Shown piece by piece: positions 1 through 5,357 of a stretch of 5,357 nucleotides of DNA (position 1 is its first letter; each line of letters starts with the position of its first letter). Source of the stretch: Pontiella desulfatans (lineage in GTDB: Bacteria; Verrucomicrobiota; Kiritimatiellia; Kiritimatiellales; Pontiellaceae). The translations under genes were made by a program, and so were the position numbers. The DNA lies in assembly GCA_029287275.1 (NCBI GenBank), contig JARFRL010000359.1, forward strand, positions 1 to 5,357, in the 5' to 3' direction. Under the pieces are notes generated by a model. That model did no database searches. It was not told the origin of the DNA and worked only from the letters and a program-made list of their open reading frames with translations.

Positions 1-19
1 AGATGTGTATAAGAGACAG
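1..19 (+). other. Nextera (Tn5) mosaic-end adapter remnant
   Basis: The first 19 bases, AGATGTGTATAAGAGACAG, are exactly the Tn5 mosaic end used in Nextera libraries, oriented so that it reads from adapter into insert. It is not genomic. Any ORF begun inside it, such as the GTG at base 5 giving a peptide starting VYKRQ, carries an artificial N-terminus. The organism's own sequence starts at about base 20. Confidence 0.97.
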
Positions 20-332
20 CGCGCCGCCTTTCAAGCCGTCGAGGAACCCTCCTTGAAAGCCGTTCAAAACGTGCTGCGCGAGGCGCGCCTCAACGCGCCG
101 GAGAAGCGCCAAACTCCTGGTCCTGAAACCGGCGGTCGCGATCGCCGCGTCGCTGATCATCGGTCTGGGTCTGTTTTTCGGAGCGTTCGGCCCGGACGAA
201 GTGGGCATGGAATTCGTCGTGACCGAAACGCAACTGCTTTCCGCGGAGGATCAGATCGTCAGCGTGATGTACGAAGGACTGTCCGACGACGATCTCGCCT
301 TCAATTTTCTCATGACCTACGAGGAAGGCTGA
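20..332 (+). CDS. Partial, frameshifted membrane protein with anti-sigma-like layout (unrecognised)
   Basis: This is the 3' end of a gene whose start lies beyond the contig edge. Two frames must be joined. Bases 20-109 encode a soluble helical stretch (RAAFQAVEEPSLKAVQNVL, then REARLNAPEKR). From about 111 the frame beginning at positions divisible by three gives KLLVLKP, a probable membrane helix (AVAIAASLIIGLGLFFGAF), an acidic tail and a TGA at 330-332. Deleting one C from the GCGCC at 106-110 restores a smooth protein of about 103 visible residues. The second frame has a stop at 54-56 and the first becomes arginine-rich and implausible after 110, so neither frame alone is the gene. A cytoplasmic N-terminal part, one transmembrane helix and a short outer tail recall anti-sigma factors and similar small regulators, but no diagnostic zinc-finger motif is in view, so the function is unknown. 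The error could be a real mutation or a base-call error at a thinly covered edge. The gene runs towards the next gene, with only 6 bp between stop codons and no terminator in the gap. Confidence 0.6.
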
Positions 333-338
333 TTCGCC

Positions 339-2390
339 CTACTTGAATCTCTCCCTCAGCGCGTCGAGCGTGGTGATCGGCTGCTCGCAGGCGAAGTTTC
401 GGCAGATGTAGACCGTCGTTTTTCCACCCACCTTGATTTGCTCTTTCGTGAACGGCGCGAGCTCGGCCAACCGTTCGGCGTTGCCGGAATCTTTAAGCAG
501 CACGACTTTCCCCGGTTGGTATACCGCGTTGATGGTTTCGAGCATGGCCTTCGTTTCGGGGTCTTCCTTTTCTCCGACCACCACGATCTCGACGGTCTCG
601 CCCGCCGCGAACTGGAGCGCGATCAACGCCTGGGCAAAGTTGGATGGGGATTGGTTGATCATTCCGCTGAACGCTTTTCCCGTGTCCGCGGCCAATTCCT
701 CGAGCTCCGGGCGACCGGTCAGACGGGCCAGCTTGAGGAGATTGAGCATCTGCACGGAGTTCCCGGAAGGAATCGCGCCGTCATACAGCTCTTTCGGCCG
801 AACGATCAACGCCTCCGCGTTGTCGGCCGTCATGAAATAACCGCCCTTGTTTTCGTCGCGGAACGCCGCGGTCAGGATGTCGTTGTAGCTCAGCGCGGTT
901 TCAAGATAGCGCGTCTCCAGCGTGGCTTCGTATAGCTCAAGCAGGCCGTGGATCATGAACGCGTAATCCTCCAACTGCCCGGGCACCGCGACATGCCCTT
1001 CGCGCCAGCGATGCCACAGCTCGCCGTTTTCGCGCCGCATCTCCGATTCCACGAAGGCGTTGGCCCGCGCGGCGGCCTCGACGAGCGCTTCTTCTTTGAA
1101 GGCGCGGCCGGCCTTGGCGAAGGCCGCGATCATCAGTCCGTTCCAGTCGGCCAGCACCTTGGTGTCCTTGAGCGGATGGATCCGTTGCTCGCGAGCCGAA
1201 AACAGTTTTTCCCGCGAGCCGGCGATTCTCGCCGCGTCTTCCTCCGAAAGCATGGCGGAGAGATGCGGAATGTTCTTTCCGTTCAGCCGCCCCGTTGATT
1301 CGTCTTGGAAGTTTCCCTCCGCGCGAAGGTTCCAGGTCGCTGAAACGAAGTCATGATCCTCTCCAACGATCCGCTTCATCTCATCGACGTCCCAGATGTA
1401 AAAAAGTCCTTCCTCGCCCTCGGAGTCGGCGTCTTCCGCGGAATAAAATCCGCCCTCGGGCGTCGTCATGTCGCGCGAGACATACGCGAGAATCTCTTCC
1501 GCCACCTGCTTGTAAATCGGCCGGCCGGTCAGTTCGTACGCCTCGGTGTACGCGATCGCGAGCAACGCTTGGTCGTAAAGCATCTTCTCGAAGTGCGGCA
1601 GCAACCAATCGCTATCGGTGGAATAGCGGTGGAACCCGAAACCGACCTGATCGAAAATCCCGCCCTTTCGCATCTCTTCCAACGTGCGCTCCACCGCCGC
1701 GATTCCTTCCGCTTCGCGCTGACGAAGCAGAAACACCAAGCGGTGCGGCGTCGGGAATTTGGGATGGTCGCCAAAGCCGCCTTTGCGCGGATCGTATTGC
1801 TTCATCAATTCCTTGGCGCCTTCGGTCAGCAGGTTCGGACTCAACGCCGCTCCGGAGCCCGTCGCGTTTTGCCGCGCCAGCACGTCCGTGATCTGATTGG
1901 ACGAATCGAGCACCTTGTCGCGTCGCGTGTTCCACGCCTCCGAGATCCGTGGAATGAGTTGCCGCATGCCGATCCGGCCGTACCGCTGCTCCGGAGGAAC
2001 ATACGTCGCGGCGTGAAAGGGCTTTTTATCGGGCGTCATGATGATGGTCAGCGGCCAGCCGCCCTGCCCGGTCATCATTTGGCAGACGGTCATATAGATG
2101 TTGTCGATATCCGGCCGCTCCTCGCGATCGACCTTGACGCAGATGAAGGCCTCGTTCATTAGCGCCGCGATTTCCTCGTTTTCAAACGATTCGCGCTCCA
2201 TCACGTGGCACCAATGGCAGGTCGCGTAGCCGATCGAGAGAAAAATGGGTTTGTCCTGTTCTTTCGCGGCCGAGAAGGCTTCCTCGCCCCAGGCGTACCA
2301 GTCAACCGGGTTGTGGGCGTGTTGCAGCAGGTACGGGCTTTTCTCCTGAAAAAGGCGGTTCGTGAAGGAATGGTGCTCTTCGTTGTTCAT
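339..2390 (-). CDS. DUF255 thioredoxin-like / SPATA20-YyaL family protein
   Basis: A complete protein of 683 residues from the chosen ATG at 2390-2388. Residues 19-32 hold the family signature PYLLQHAHNPVDWY. CHWC at 58-61 is the predicted redox-active CxxC pair of the thioredoxin-like DUF255 domain (about residues 10-170), followed by DREERPDID (88-96) and GGWP (110-113). The rest resembles the alpha/alpha-toroid fold of N-acylglucosamine 2-epimerase-like and six-hairpin glycosidase proteins, with family blocks GFGDHPKFP (205-213), FGFHRYSTD (251-259), PHFEKMLYDQA (265-275), SAEDADSEG (317-325) and KVLADWNGLM (411-420). A second cysteine pair, CRNFAC (663-668), lies near the end, as is common in the family. 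Relatives (B. subtilis YyaL, mammalian SPATA20) are of similar length and their biochemical function is not settled. An in-frame GTG at 2450 would give 703 residues starting with a hydrophobic MRFPLILIILAMA, and an ATG at 2417 gives 692. I prefer 2390 because relatives start about ten residues before the NRL block and the added part overlaps AT-rich promoter-like DNA. None of the three starts has a strong Shine-Dalgarno site, so the start remains uncertain. Confidence 0.93.
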   Translation of the reverse strand: MNNEEHHSFTNRLFQEKSPYLLQHAHNPVDWYAWGEEAFSAAKEQDKPIFLSIGYATCHWCHVMERESFENEEIAALMNEAFICVKVDREERPDIDNIYMTVCQMMTGQGGWPLTIIMTPDKKPFHAATYVPPEQRYGRIGMRQLIPRISEAWNTRRDKVLDSSNQITDVLARQNATGSGAALSPNLLTEGAKELMKQYDPRKGGFGDHPKFPTPHRLVFLLRQREAEGIAAVERTLEEMRKGGIFDQVGFGFHRYSTDSDWLLPHFEKMLYDQALLAIAYTEAYELTGRPIYKQVAEEILAYVSRDMTTPEGGFYSAEDADSEGEEGLFYIWDVDEMKRIVGEDHDFVSATWNLRAEGNFQDESTGRLNGKNIPHLSAMLSEEDAARIAGSREKLFSAREQRIHPLKDTKVLADWNGLMIAAFAKAGRAFKEEALVEAAARANAFVESEMRRENGELWHRWREGHVAVPGQLEDYAFMIHGLLELYEATLETRYLETALSYNDILTAAFRDENKGGYFMTADNAEALIVRPKELYDGAIPSGNSVQMLNLLKLARLTGRPELEELAADTGKAFSGMINQSPSNFAQALIALQFAAGETVEIVVVGEKEDPETKAMLETINAVYQPGKVVLLKDSGNAERLAELAPFTKEQIKVGGKTTVYICRNFACEQPITTLDALRERFK

Positions 2391-2424
2391 GCGTTTCGCG
2401 TCCGATTGATTGGCCATCGCCAAA

Positions 2425-2431
2425 ATTATTA
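2425..2431 (-). promoter_or_regulatory. Possible -10 element for the DUF255 gene
   Basis: On the minus strand this reads TAATAAT, a -10-like heptamer about 35 bases upstream of the preferred ATG at 2390. Transcription would begin near 2417-2420, leaving a leader of about 30 nt and excluding the GTG start at 2450. No convincing -35 hexamer sits 16-18 bp upstream, so this is a weak call. Confidence 0.25.
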
Positions 2432-2459
2432 GGATAAGTGGAAATCTCACGCGATCGAA

Positions 2460-2471
2460 TATGGGACCATA
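2460..2471. repeat. Short inverted repeat TATGG-GA-CCATA in the divergent intergenic region
   Basis: Two perfect 5-bp arms flank a 2-bp centre, between the DUF255 gene and the ribosomal operon promoter. It lies about 70 bp upstream of the preferred DUF255 start and could be a small operator. One 12-bp palindrome is also easily expected by chance, and no second copy was seen nearby. Confidence 0.25.
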
Positions 2472-2543
2472 CTGGTTTCATATCGAGCCCCGTCTCCAGA
2501 TAATTTAACGCGCCGAGAAAGCGTGGTTCTTTAAAAAATGGGC

Positions 2544-2572
2544 TTGCTAGGTCGTTCCCGCGCACGTATATT
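2544..2572 (+). promoter_or_regulatory. Predicted sigma-70-type promoter of the rpsB-tsf operon
   Basis: TTGCTA at 2544-2549 matches the -35 consensus at four of six positions. TATATT at 2567-2572 matches the -10 at five of six. The spacer is exactly 17 bp (2550-2566). The tract TTCTTTAAAAAATG just upstream (about 2527-2540) sits where an UP element would lie, as is usual for strong ribosomal promoters. Transcription would start near 2579, giving a leader of about 100 nt. A TATAAAT at 2650-2656 is a second possible -10 but lacks a matching -35. Confidence 0.6.
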
Positions 2573-2578
2573 CCGCCG

Positions 2579-2681
2579 CTTAATCAACCGGAAGTCCTGG
2601 TTGGAAGCGAAGGCCACCTGCTACCTCGGGTGCGTCAAAGCGGATTGTTTATAAATAGAGTAAACTATAAGGAGAGGTAAA
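2579..2681 (+). promoter_or_regulatory. Structured 5' leader of rpsB (candidate S2 autoregulatory region)
   Basis: Downstream of the predicted start site the leader can form three small hairpins: CAACC (2585-2589) with GGTTG (2599-2603); CACCTG (2615-2620) with CGGGTG (2627-2632), including one G-U pair; and GTTTA (2647-2651) with TAAAC (2661-2665), ending just before the Shine-Dalgarno site. In several bacterial groups S2 represses its own mRNA through an rpsB leader structure, so a similar role is possible here. I did not recognise a known S2-leader consensus, and stems of this size also arise by chance. Confidence 0.35.
2669..2677 (+). promoter_or_regulatory. Ribosome binding site of rpsB
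   Basis: AAGGAGAGG precedes the ATG at 2682, with GGAG ending 7 nt before the start. This near-perfect Shine-Dalgarno sequence fixes the rpsB start and fits a highly expressed gene. Confidence 0.9.
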
Positions 2682-3791
2682 ATGGCGGATACATTCACCA
2701 AAACCATATCTGTGGCGGACCTGCTTGACGCGGGCCTGCACTTCGGTCATCAGACCAAACGCTGGAACCCGAAAATGAAGCGCTACATTCACGGCGCGAA
2801 AAACGGGATCTACATCATCGACCTGAACAAAACCCTTTCGCAGCTGGAGCTTTCCAAAACGTTCCTGAAAGACGTGGTCATGCGCGGCGAGAAAATTCTT
2901 TTCGTCGGAACCAAGAAGCAAGCCCGCGAGATCTTCAAAACGACCGCTGAAGACACCAACCAGCCCTACGTTATTCACCGCTGGCTCGGCGGCATGCTGA
3001 CCAACAACAAAACCATTCGTTCCTCCGTGGCCCGCATGCGCGAGCTGCAGAAAATGGAAAACGACGGAACCATGGACAAGTTGCTGAAGAAGGAAGTATC
3101 CGTTCTTCGCCGCGAACTGACCAAACTCGAGCGCAACCTGACCGGCATCGGCAACATGGAAAAGAAGCCGGGCGCCCTTTTCGTGGTCGACCTCAAGCGC
3201 GAGCATCTCGCTTTGGCCGAAGCCAAGCGCCTGAACATCCCGATCGTCGCGCTGGTTGACACCAACGCCGACCCGGACCTCGTCGACTACCCGATCCCTG
3301 GCAACGACGACTCCCTGCGCTCCGTTGGCCTGATCTGCGAAGTGCTCGGCGAAACCATCAAGGCCGCCGACGCCGAATACACCGCGAAGGCCAAGGCCGA
3401 GCGCGAAGCCCGCGAAGCCGCCGAGGCCATCGAGCGCGAAAAGGCGAAAGTCGCCCGCGAAGAGCGCCAGAAGAAAGAAGCCGAAGAGAAGAAGAAGCGC
3501 GAGGAAGTGCTGAAGAAGATCAAGGAGCAGAAAAAGAAAGCCGACGAAGCTAAAAAAGCTGAAGCGGCCGCCGCCAAAGCCGCTGAAAAGGTTGAGAAAG
3601 TGAAAGAAGCCGCTCCGGTCGTCGAAGAAGCCAAAGCCGAAGAAGCCGCGCCAGTGGTTGAAGAAGAAGCGCCGAAGGCTGAAGAAGCCGCTCCGGTCGT
3701 CGAAGAAGCCACCGCCGAAGAAGTCAAGGCCGAGGCTCCCGCCGAAGAAGCCGCTCCCGCTGAAGAATCTGAAGAGAAAAAAGAAGACTAA
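2682..3791 (+). CDS. rpsB: Small ribosomal subunit protein uS2 with long C-terminal extension
   Basis: S2 binds late to the head and neck side of the 30S subunit and helps recruit S1 and mRNA. The protein has 369 residues, against about 240-250 in E. coli or B. subtilis. Residues 1-230 form a complete S2 core: VADLLDAGLHFGHQTKRWNP (11-30), GAKNGIYIIDL (38-48), ILFVGTKKQA (72-81), HRWLGGMLTN (99-108), PGALFVVDLKREHLALAEA (163-181) and IPIVALVDTNADPDLVDYPI (186-205), then PGNDDSLRS (206-214). Residues 232-308 are an almost unbroken run of Lys, Glu, Arg and Ala, likely a long charged helix or coiled coil. Residues 309-369 are an acidic Ala/Glu/Pro/Val tail with three copies of EAAPVVEE-like units. 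The tail keeps the reading frame, codon style and a clean TAA stop, so it looks genuine and not a frameshift product. Extended S2 tails occur in some bacterial lineages; the role here is unknown. The gene leads an operon with tsf 18 bp downstream. Confidence 0.97.
   Translation: MADTFTKTISVADLLDAGLHFGHQTKRWNPKMKRYIHGAKNGIYIIDLNKTLSQLELSKTFLKDVVMRGEKILFVGTKKQAREIFKTTAEDTNQPYVIHRWLGGMLTNNKTIRSSVARMRELQKMENDGTMDKLLKKEVSVLRRELTKLERNLTGIGNMEKKPGALFVVDLKREHLALAEAKRLNIPIVALVDTNADPDLVDYPIPGNDDSLRSVGLICEVLGETIKAADAEYTAKAKAEREAREAAEAIEREKAKVAREERQKKEAEEKKKREEVLKKIKEQKKKADEAKKAEAAAAKAAEKVEKVKEAAPVVEEAKAEEAAPVVEEEAPKAEEAAPVVEEATAEEVKAEAPAEEAAPAEESEEKKED
3606..3710 (+). repeat. In-frame EAAPVVEEA repeats in the S2 tail
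   Basis: Bases 3606-3632 and 3684-3710 are identical over 27 nt and encode EAAPVVEEA (residues 309-317 and 335-343). A diverged copy at 3642-3668 encodes EAAPVVEEE using different codons. Copy starts are 36 and 42 nt apart, so the array is irregular but stays in frame. It suggests internal duplication during growth of the low-complexity tail, and it is a place where copy number could vary between strains or be collapsed in assembly. Confidence 0.85.
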
Positions 3792-3795
3792 CTCT

Positions 3796-3799
3796 GGAG
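3796..3799 (+). promoter_or_regulatory. Ribosome binding site of tsf
   Basis: GGAG lies 10 nt before the ATG at 3810, inside the 18-bp gap after the rpsB stop. A GGAA at 3804-3807 is too close to the start to serve. The short gap with no terminator supports co-transcription with rpsB. Confidence 0.6.
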
Positions 3800-3809
3800 A
3801 CTTGGAACA

Positions 3810-4646
3810 ATGGCAATTACGACAAGCATGATTAAAGAACTGCGCGACGCGACCGGCCTCGGTATCGCGGACTGCAAAAACGCGCTGCAGGCGAGCGATG
3901 GCGACTTTGACGCCGCCATCAAAACCCTTCGCGAAAAAGGCGCGGCCGTCGCGGCCAAGCGCGCTTCGAAGGAAGCCAAAGAAGGCGTGGTTACGGCGAT
4001 CGTCACGGACGACGCTCAGAGCGCCGCGATGATTGAGGTCAACTGCGAAACCGACTTCGTGACCCGCAACGAGGATTTTCAGGCGTTTGTTGAGGAACTG
4101 CGCGGTCAAGCGCTTGATTTCGAAACGGATGCCATGACCGCCGGCGTCGCTGAAAAAGTCGAAGAAAAGATCGGCTCGATCGGCGAAAAACTCCAGTTGC
4201 GTCGCAACGTCAAGTGGGCCGTTGAAGGCACCGGTTCAATCACATCCTACATCCACATGGGCGGCAAAGTCGGCGTTCTTTTGGAACTCGGATGCGAAAA
4301 AGCCGAAACCATCGCCAGCCCGGTTTATCAGGAACTCGCCAAGGATTTGACCCTGCACGTCGCGGCGGCCGCTCCGGAATTCCTGAACCGCGATGAAGTG
4401 CCTGCTGAAAACGTCGAAGCTGAAAAGGATATCTTCCGAAAGCAGCTCGAAGGAAAGCCGGAAAACATCATGGAAAACATTCTTGTTGGAAAAATCAACA
4501 AGTACTTCTCCACGATCTGCTTCCTGGAGCAGGGTTTCGTGAAGGAAGACAAGGTTTCCATCACCAACCTGATCGCGGAAAAGAGCAAGGAACTGGGCGA
4601 TACCGTCTCGGTGAAACGCTACGTTCGCTATCAGCTCGGCGCGTAG
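3810..4646 (+). CDS. tsf: Elongation factor Ts
   Basis: EF-Ts is the cytosolic nucleotide-exchange factor that releases GDP from EF-Tu so that it can rebind GTP and aminoacyl-tRNA. The protein has 278 residues, close to the 283 of E. coli. Residues 1-45 are the UBA-like N-terminal domain with the signature LRDATGLGIADCKNAL (11-26). Residues 81-84 are TDFV, followed by TRNEDF, the conserved segment that contacts the EF-Tu G domain. Two core subdomains follow: IHMGGKVGVLLEL (148-160) begins the conserved half-repeat, and DLTLHVAAAAPEFLNRDEVP (179-198) is the second strongly conserved block. The C-terminal portion contains KINKYFSTICFLEQGFVKED (228-247) and ends VKRYVRYQLGA. The gene follows rpsB directly, its usual partner, and is the last gene before the terminator. 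Nothing is missing or truncated. Confidence 0.98.
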   Translation: MAITTSMIKELRDATGLGIADCKNALQASDGDFDAAIKTLREKGAAVAAKRASKEAKEGVVTAIVTDDAQSAAMIEVNCETDFVTRNEDFQAFVEELRGQALDFETDAMTAGVAEKVEEKIGSIGEKLQLRRNVKWAVEGTGSITSYIHMGGKVGVLLELGCEKAETIASPVYQELAKDLTLHVAAAAPEFLNRDEVPAENVEAEKDIFRKQLEGKPENIMENILVGKINKYFSTICFLEQGFVKEDKVSITNLIAEKSKELGDTVSVKRYVRYQLGA

Positions 4647-4663
4647 ATCCGGCTCGCCGGATC
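4646..4663 (+). repeat. Hairpin at the tsf stop codon
   Basis: GATCCGGC (4646-4653) and GCCGGATC (4656-4663) are perfect 8-bp inverted arms around TC, most likely forming a 7-bp stem with a CUCG tetraloop in RNA. The first base is the last base of the tsf TAG stop. There is no T-tract after it, so alone it is not an intrinsic terminator. It may protect the mRNA 3' end or act with the terminator 4 bp downstream. Confidence 0.7.
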
Positions 4664-4666
4664 ACG

Positions 4667-4696
4667 AAAAAGCCCGTCATCGCGACGGGCTTTTTT
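4667..4696. terminator. Bidirectional Rho-independent terminator after tsf
   Basis: GCCCGTC (4672-4678) pairs with GACGGGC (4684-4690) around a 5-nt loop. It is preceded by AAAAA (4667-4671) and followed by TTTTTT (4691-4696). The A and T tracts extend the stem and make it work in both directions: it ends the rpsB-tsf transcript on the plus strand and the activator transcript on the minus strand. The stop codon of the minus-strand gene (4698-4696) overlaps the end of the T tract. Confidence 0.93.
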
Positions 4697-5224
4697 CATG
4701 CCTGTTCGCCAAGCACGTTCTTCTTCACGGTGCGCCAATCCAGCCCGGTGCGACGGGCGACCTCGCCATAGTTTCCGTAGGTCGCGTAAAGGTCGCGGCA
4801 ATATTTCTCCACCAGCTCCTTGGCGCTCAGGTTTCCGGCTTCAACCGCGTCGCTCAGCGCGGCGTGTTCGTCCAGCTCTTTGGACGTGTCGCCTTGATAG
4901 GTCCCCGAAATCATGACGCGGCGAATGGCCTGCTCCAGCTCCCGGACGTTGCCGGGCCAGGCGTAGTTCTTCTCCACGCGGGACTTGAGGGTCGCGAGAA
5001 GCGGCAGCCGAAGTTCCTTCCCGCAGATCCGTTCCAACAAATGCTCGGTTAGCATATCCAATTCGCGCGGGGTTTCGCGTATGCGCTGCCGCAACGGCGG
5101 AACCGTGATGATGTCCGAGCAGAGGCGATAATAAAAATCGTCGCGGAACTTTCCATCGCGCCGCAAGGCGTCGATCGGCTTGTTGGTGGCGGCGATCACC
5201 CGCCCCTTGAACCGAACCTTGTCA
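4696..5224 (-). CDS. Sigma-54-type AAA+ transcriptional activator, C-terminal part (5' truncated by adapter)
   Basis: About 175 genuine residues remain. They begin inside the sigma-54 interaction (AAA+) domain: RVIAATN (8-14) contains the sensor I region, and GKFRDDFYYRL (24-34) carries the two arginines (R27 and R33) that align with the arginine-finger pair of bacterial enhancer-binding proteins. PPLRQRIRE (42-50) follows, and WPGNVRELEQAI (89-100) is the sensor II block. Residues 132-171 are a Fis-like helix-turn-helix, with YGNYGEVARRTGLDWRTVKK (149-168) as the likely DNA-reading part. Such proteins hydrolyse ATP to remodel sigma-54 RNA polymerase at distant promoters. Walker A, Walker B, the GAFTGA loop and any sensory domain lie beyond the contig end, so true sigma-54 dependence and the signal cannot be read. 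The TGA stop is at 4698-4696 in the shared terminator. An ORF extending to 5262 starts at a TTG in index sequence, and its first 13 residues, MDRRQRQMCIRDS, are adapter translation. Confidence 0.92.
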
Positions 5225-5257
5225 CTGTCTCTTATACACATCTGACGCTGCCGACGA
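5225..5257 (-). other. Nextera Read 1 adapter, reverse complement
   Basis: CTGTCTCTTATACACATCT (5225-5243) is the reverse complement of the Tn5 mosaic end, and GACGCTGCCGACGA (5244-5257) completes the 33-nt Nextera Read 1 transposase adapter with no mismatch. This is read-through from a short insert and is not genomic. Confidence 0.98.
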
Positions 5258-5300
5258 TCCAACTCTAGTGGAGGTGTGGGGGGGGGGGGGGGGAGTTATA
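5258..5300 (-). other. Probable i5 index and decayed P5 primer sequence
   Basis: TCCAACTCTA (5258-5267) has the place and length of a 10-nt i5 index. Bases 5268-5283 align with the reverse complement of P5 (GTGTAGATCTCGGTGG) with five differences, all changes to G. That is the pattern expected when signal is lost in two-colour sequencing. A few non-G bases at 5294-5300 interrupt the tail and are probably noise. Confidence 0.85.

Positions 5301-5357
<57 letters not shown>

Noticed and set aside
1353..2162. A 269-residue plus-strand open frame inside the DUF255 gene
   Set aside because: The minus strand encodes an unmistakable family protein with conserved motifs throughout. The plus-strand frame has no family resemblance and is arginine/histidine-rich, as expected of a shadow.
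2645..2671. TTGTTT ... TATAAG as the rpsB promoter
   Set aside because: The spacer is 15 bp and the -10 would overlap the Shine-Dalgarno site, so transcription would begin after the ribosome binding site.
3375..3791. The S2 tail as a frameshift or fusion artefact
   Set aside because: The frame stays open with normal codon use, a regular repeat pattern and a stop 18 bp before tsf with its own ribosome binding site.
2649..4109. A 486-residue open frame on the minus strand across rpsB and the start of tsf
   Set aside because: It is the antisense shadow of two certain genes. Its Phe/Gly/Leu-rich low-complexity composition comes from the complement of Lys/Glu/Ala codons in the S2 tail, and it has no recognisable domain.
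1..5257. Inverted 19-bp repeats at both ends as terminal repeats of a transposon
   Set aside because: They are perfect Tn5 mosaic ends in inverted orientation, but the right copy continues into the commercial Read 1 adapter and the interior holds housekeeping genes with no transposase, so this is library preparation and not a mobile element.

Overview
The window is an assembled bacterial contig, probably from a metagenome or draft genome, with Illumina Nextera library sequence left on both ends. Bases 1-19 are the Tn5 mosaic end reading inward. From 5225 to the end come the reverse-complemented mosaic end and Read 1 adapter, a probable 10-nt i5 index, a decayed P5 primer sequence and a poly-G tail typical of two-colour Illumina chemistry. 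Genomic DNA therefore spans only about 20-5224, and both edge genes are cut by adapter, not by biology.

Layout, left to right. (1) 20-332 (+): 3' part of an unrecognised single-pass membrane protein with an anti-sigma-factor-like layout. The reading frame is interrupted by an apparent extra C near 109-110. (2) 339-2390 (-): a complete YyaL/SPATA20-type protein with a DUF255 thioredoxin-like domain carrying CHWC and an alpha/alpha-toroid-like C-terminal half. It converges on gene 1 with a 6-bp gap. (3) 2391-2681: divergent intergenic region with a good sigma-70-like promoter for the ribosomal operon (TTGCTA, 17-bp spacer, TATATT) and a roughly 100-nt leader with three possible hairpins before a strong Shine-Dalgarno site. 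(4) 2682-3791 (+): rpsB, ribosomal protein S2, with a long charged, repetitive C-terminal extension of about 135 residues. (5) 3810-4646 (+): tsf, elongation factor Ts, 18 bp after rpsB. (6) 4646-4696: two tandem hairpins, the second a textbook bidirectional intrinsic terminator. (7) 4696-5224 (-): C-terminal part of a sigma-54-type AAA+ activator with a Fis-like helix-turn-helix, truncated upstream by the adapter.

The rpsB-tsf pair is a conserved translation operon: S2 is assembled into the 30S subunit and EF-Ts recycles EF-Tu-GDP. The flanking genes are separately transcribed and show no functional link to it. Moderately high GC, the bacterial-type S2 and EF-Ts, the extended S2 tail, and a sigma-54 activator beside a DUF255 protein fit a Gram-negative-type bacterium, perhaps of an undersampled phylum such as one near the PVC group. 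That placement is a guess from general resemblance and should not be relied on.

I found no novel multi-gene system. The points most worth a second look are the adapter contamination with its chimeric terminal ORFs, the S2 extension, the frameshift in the left-edge gene, and the rpsB leader.
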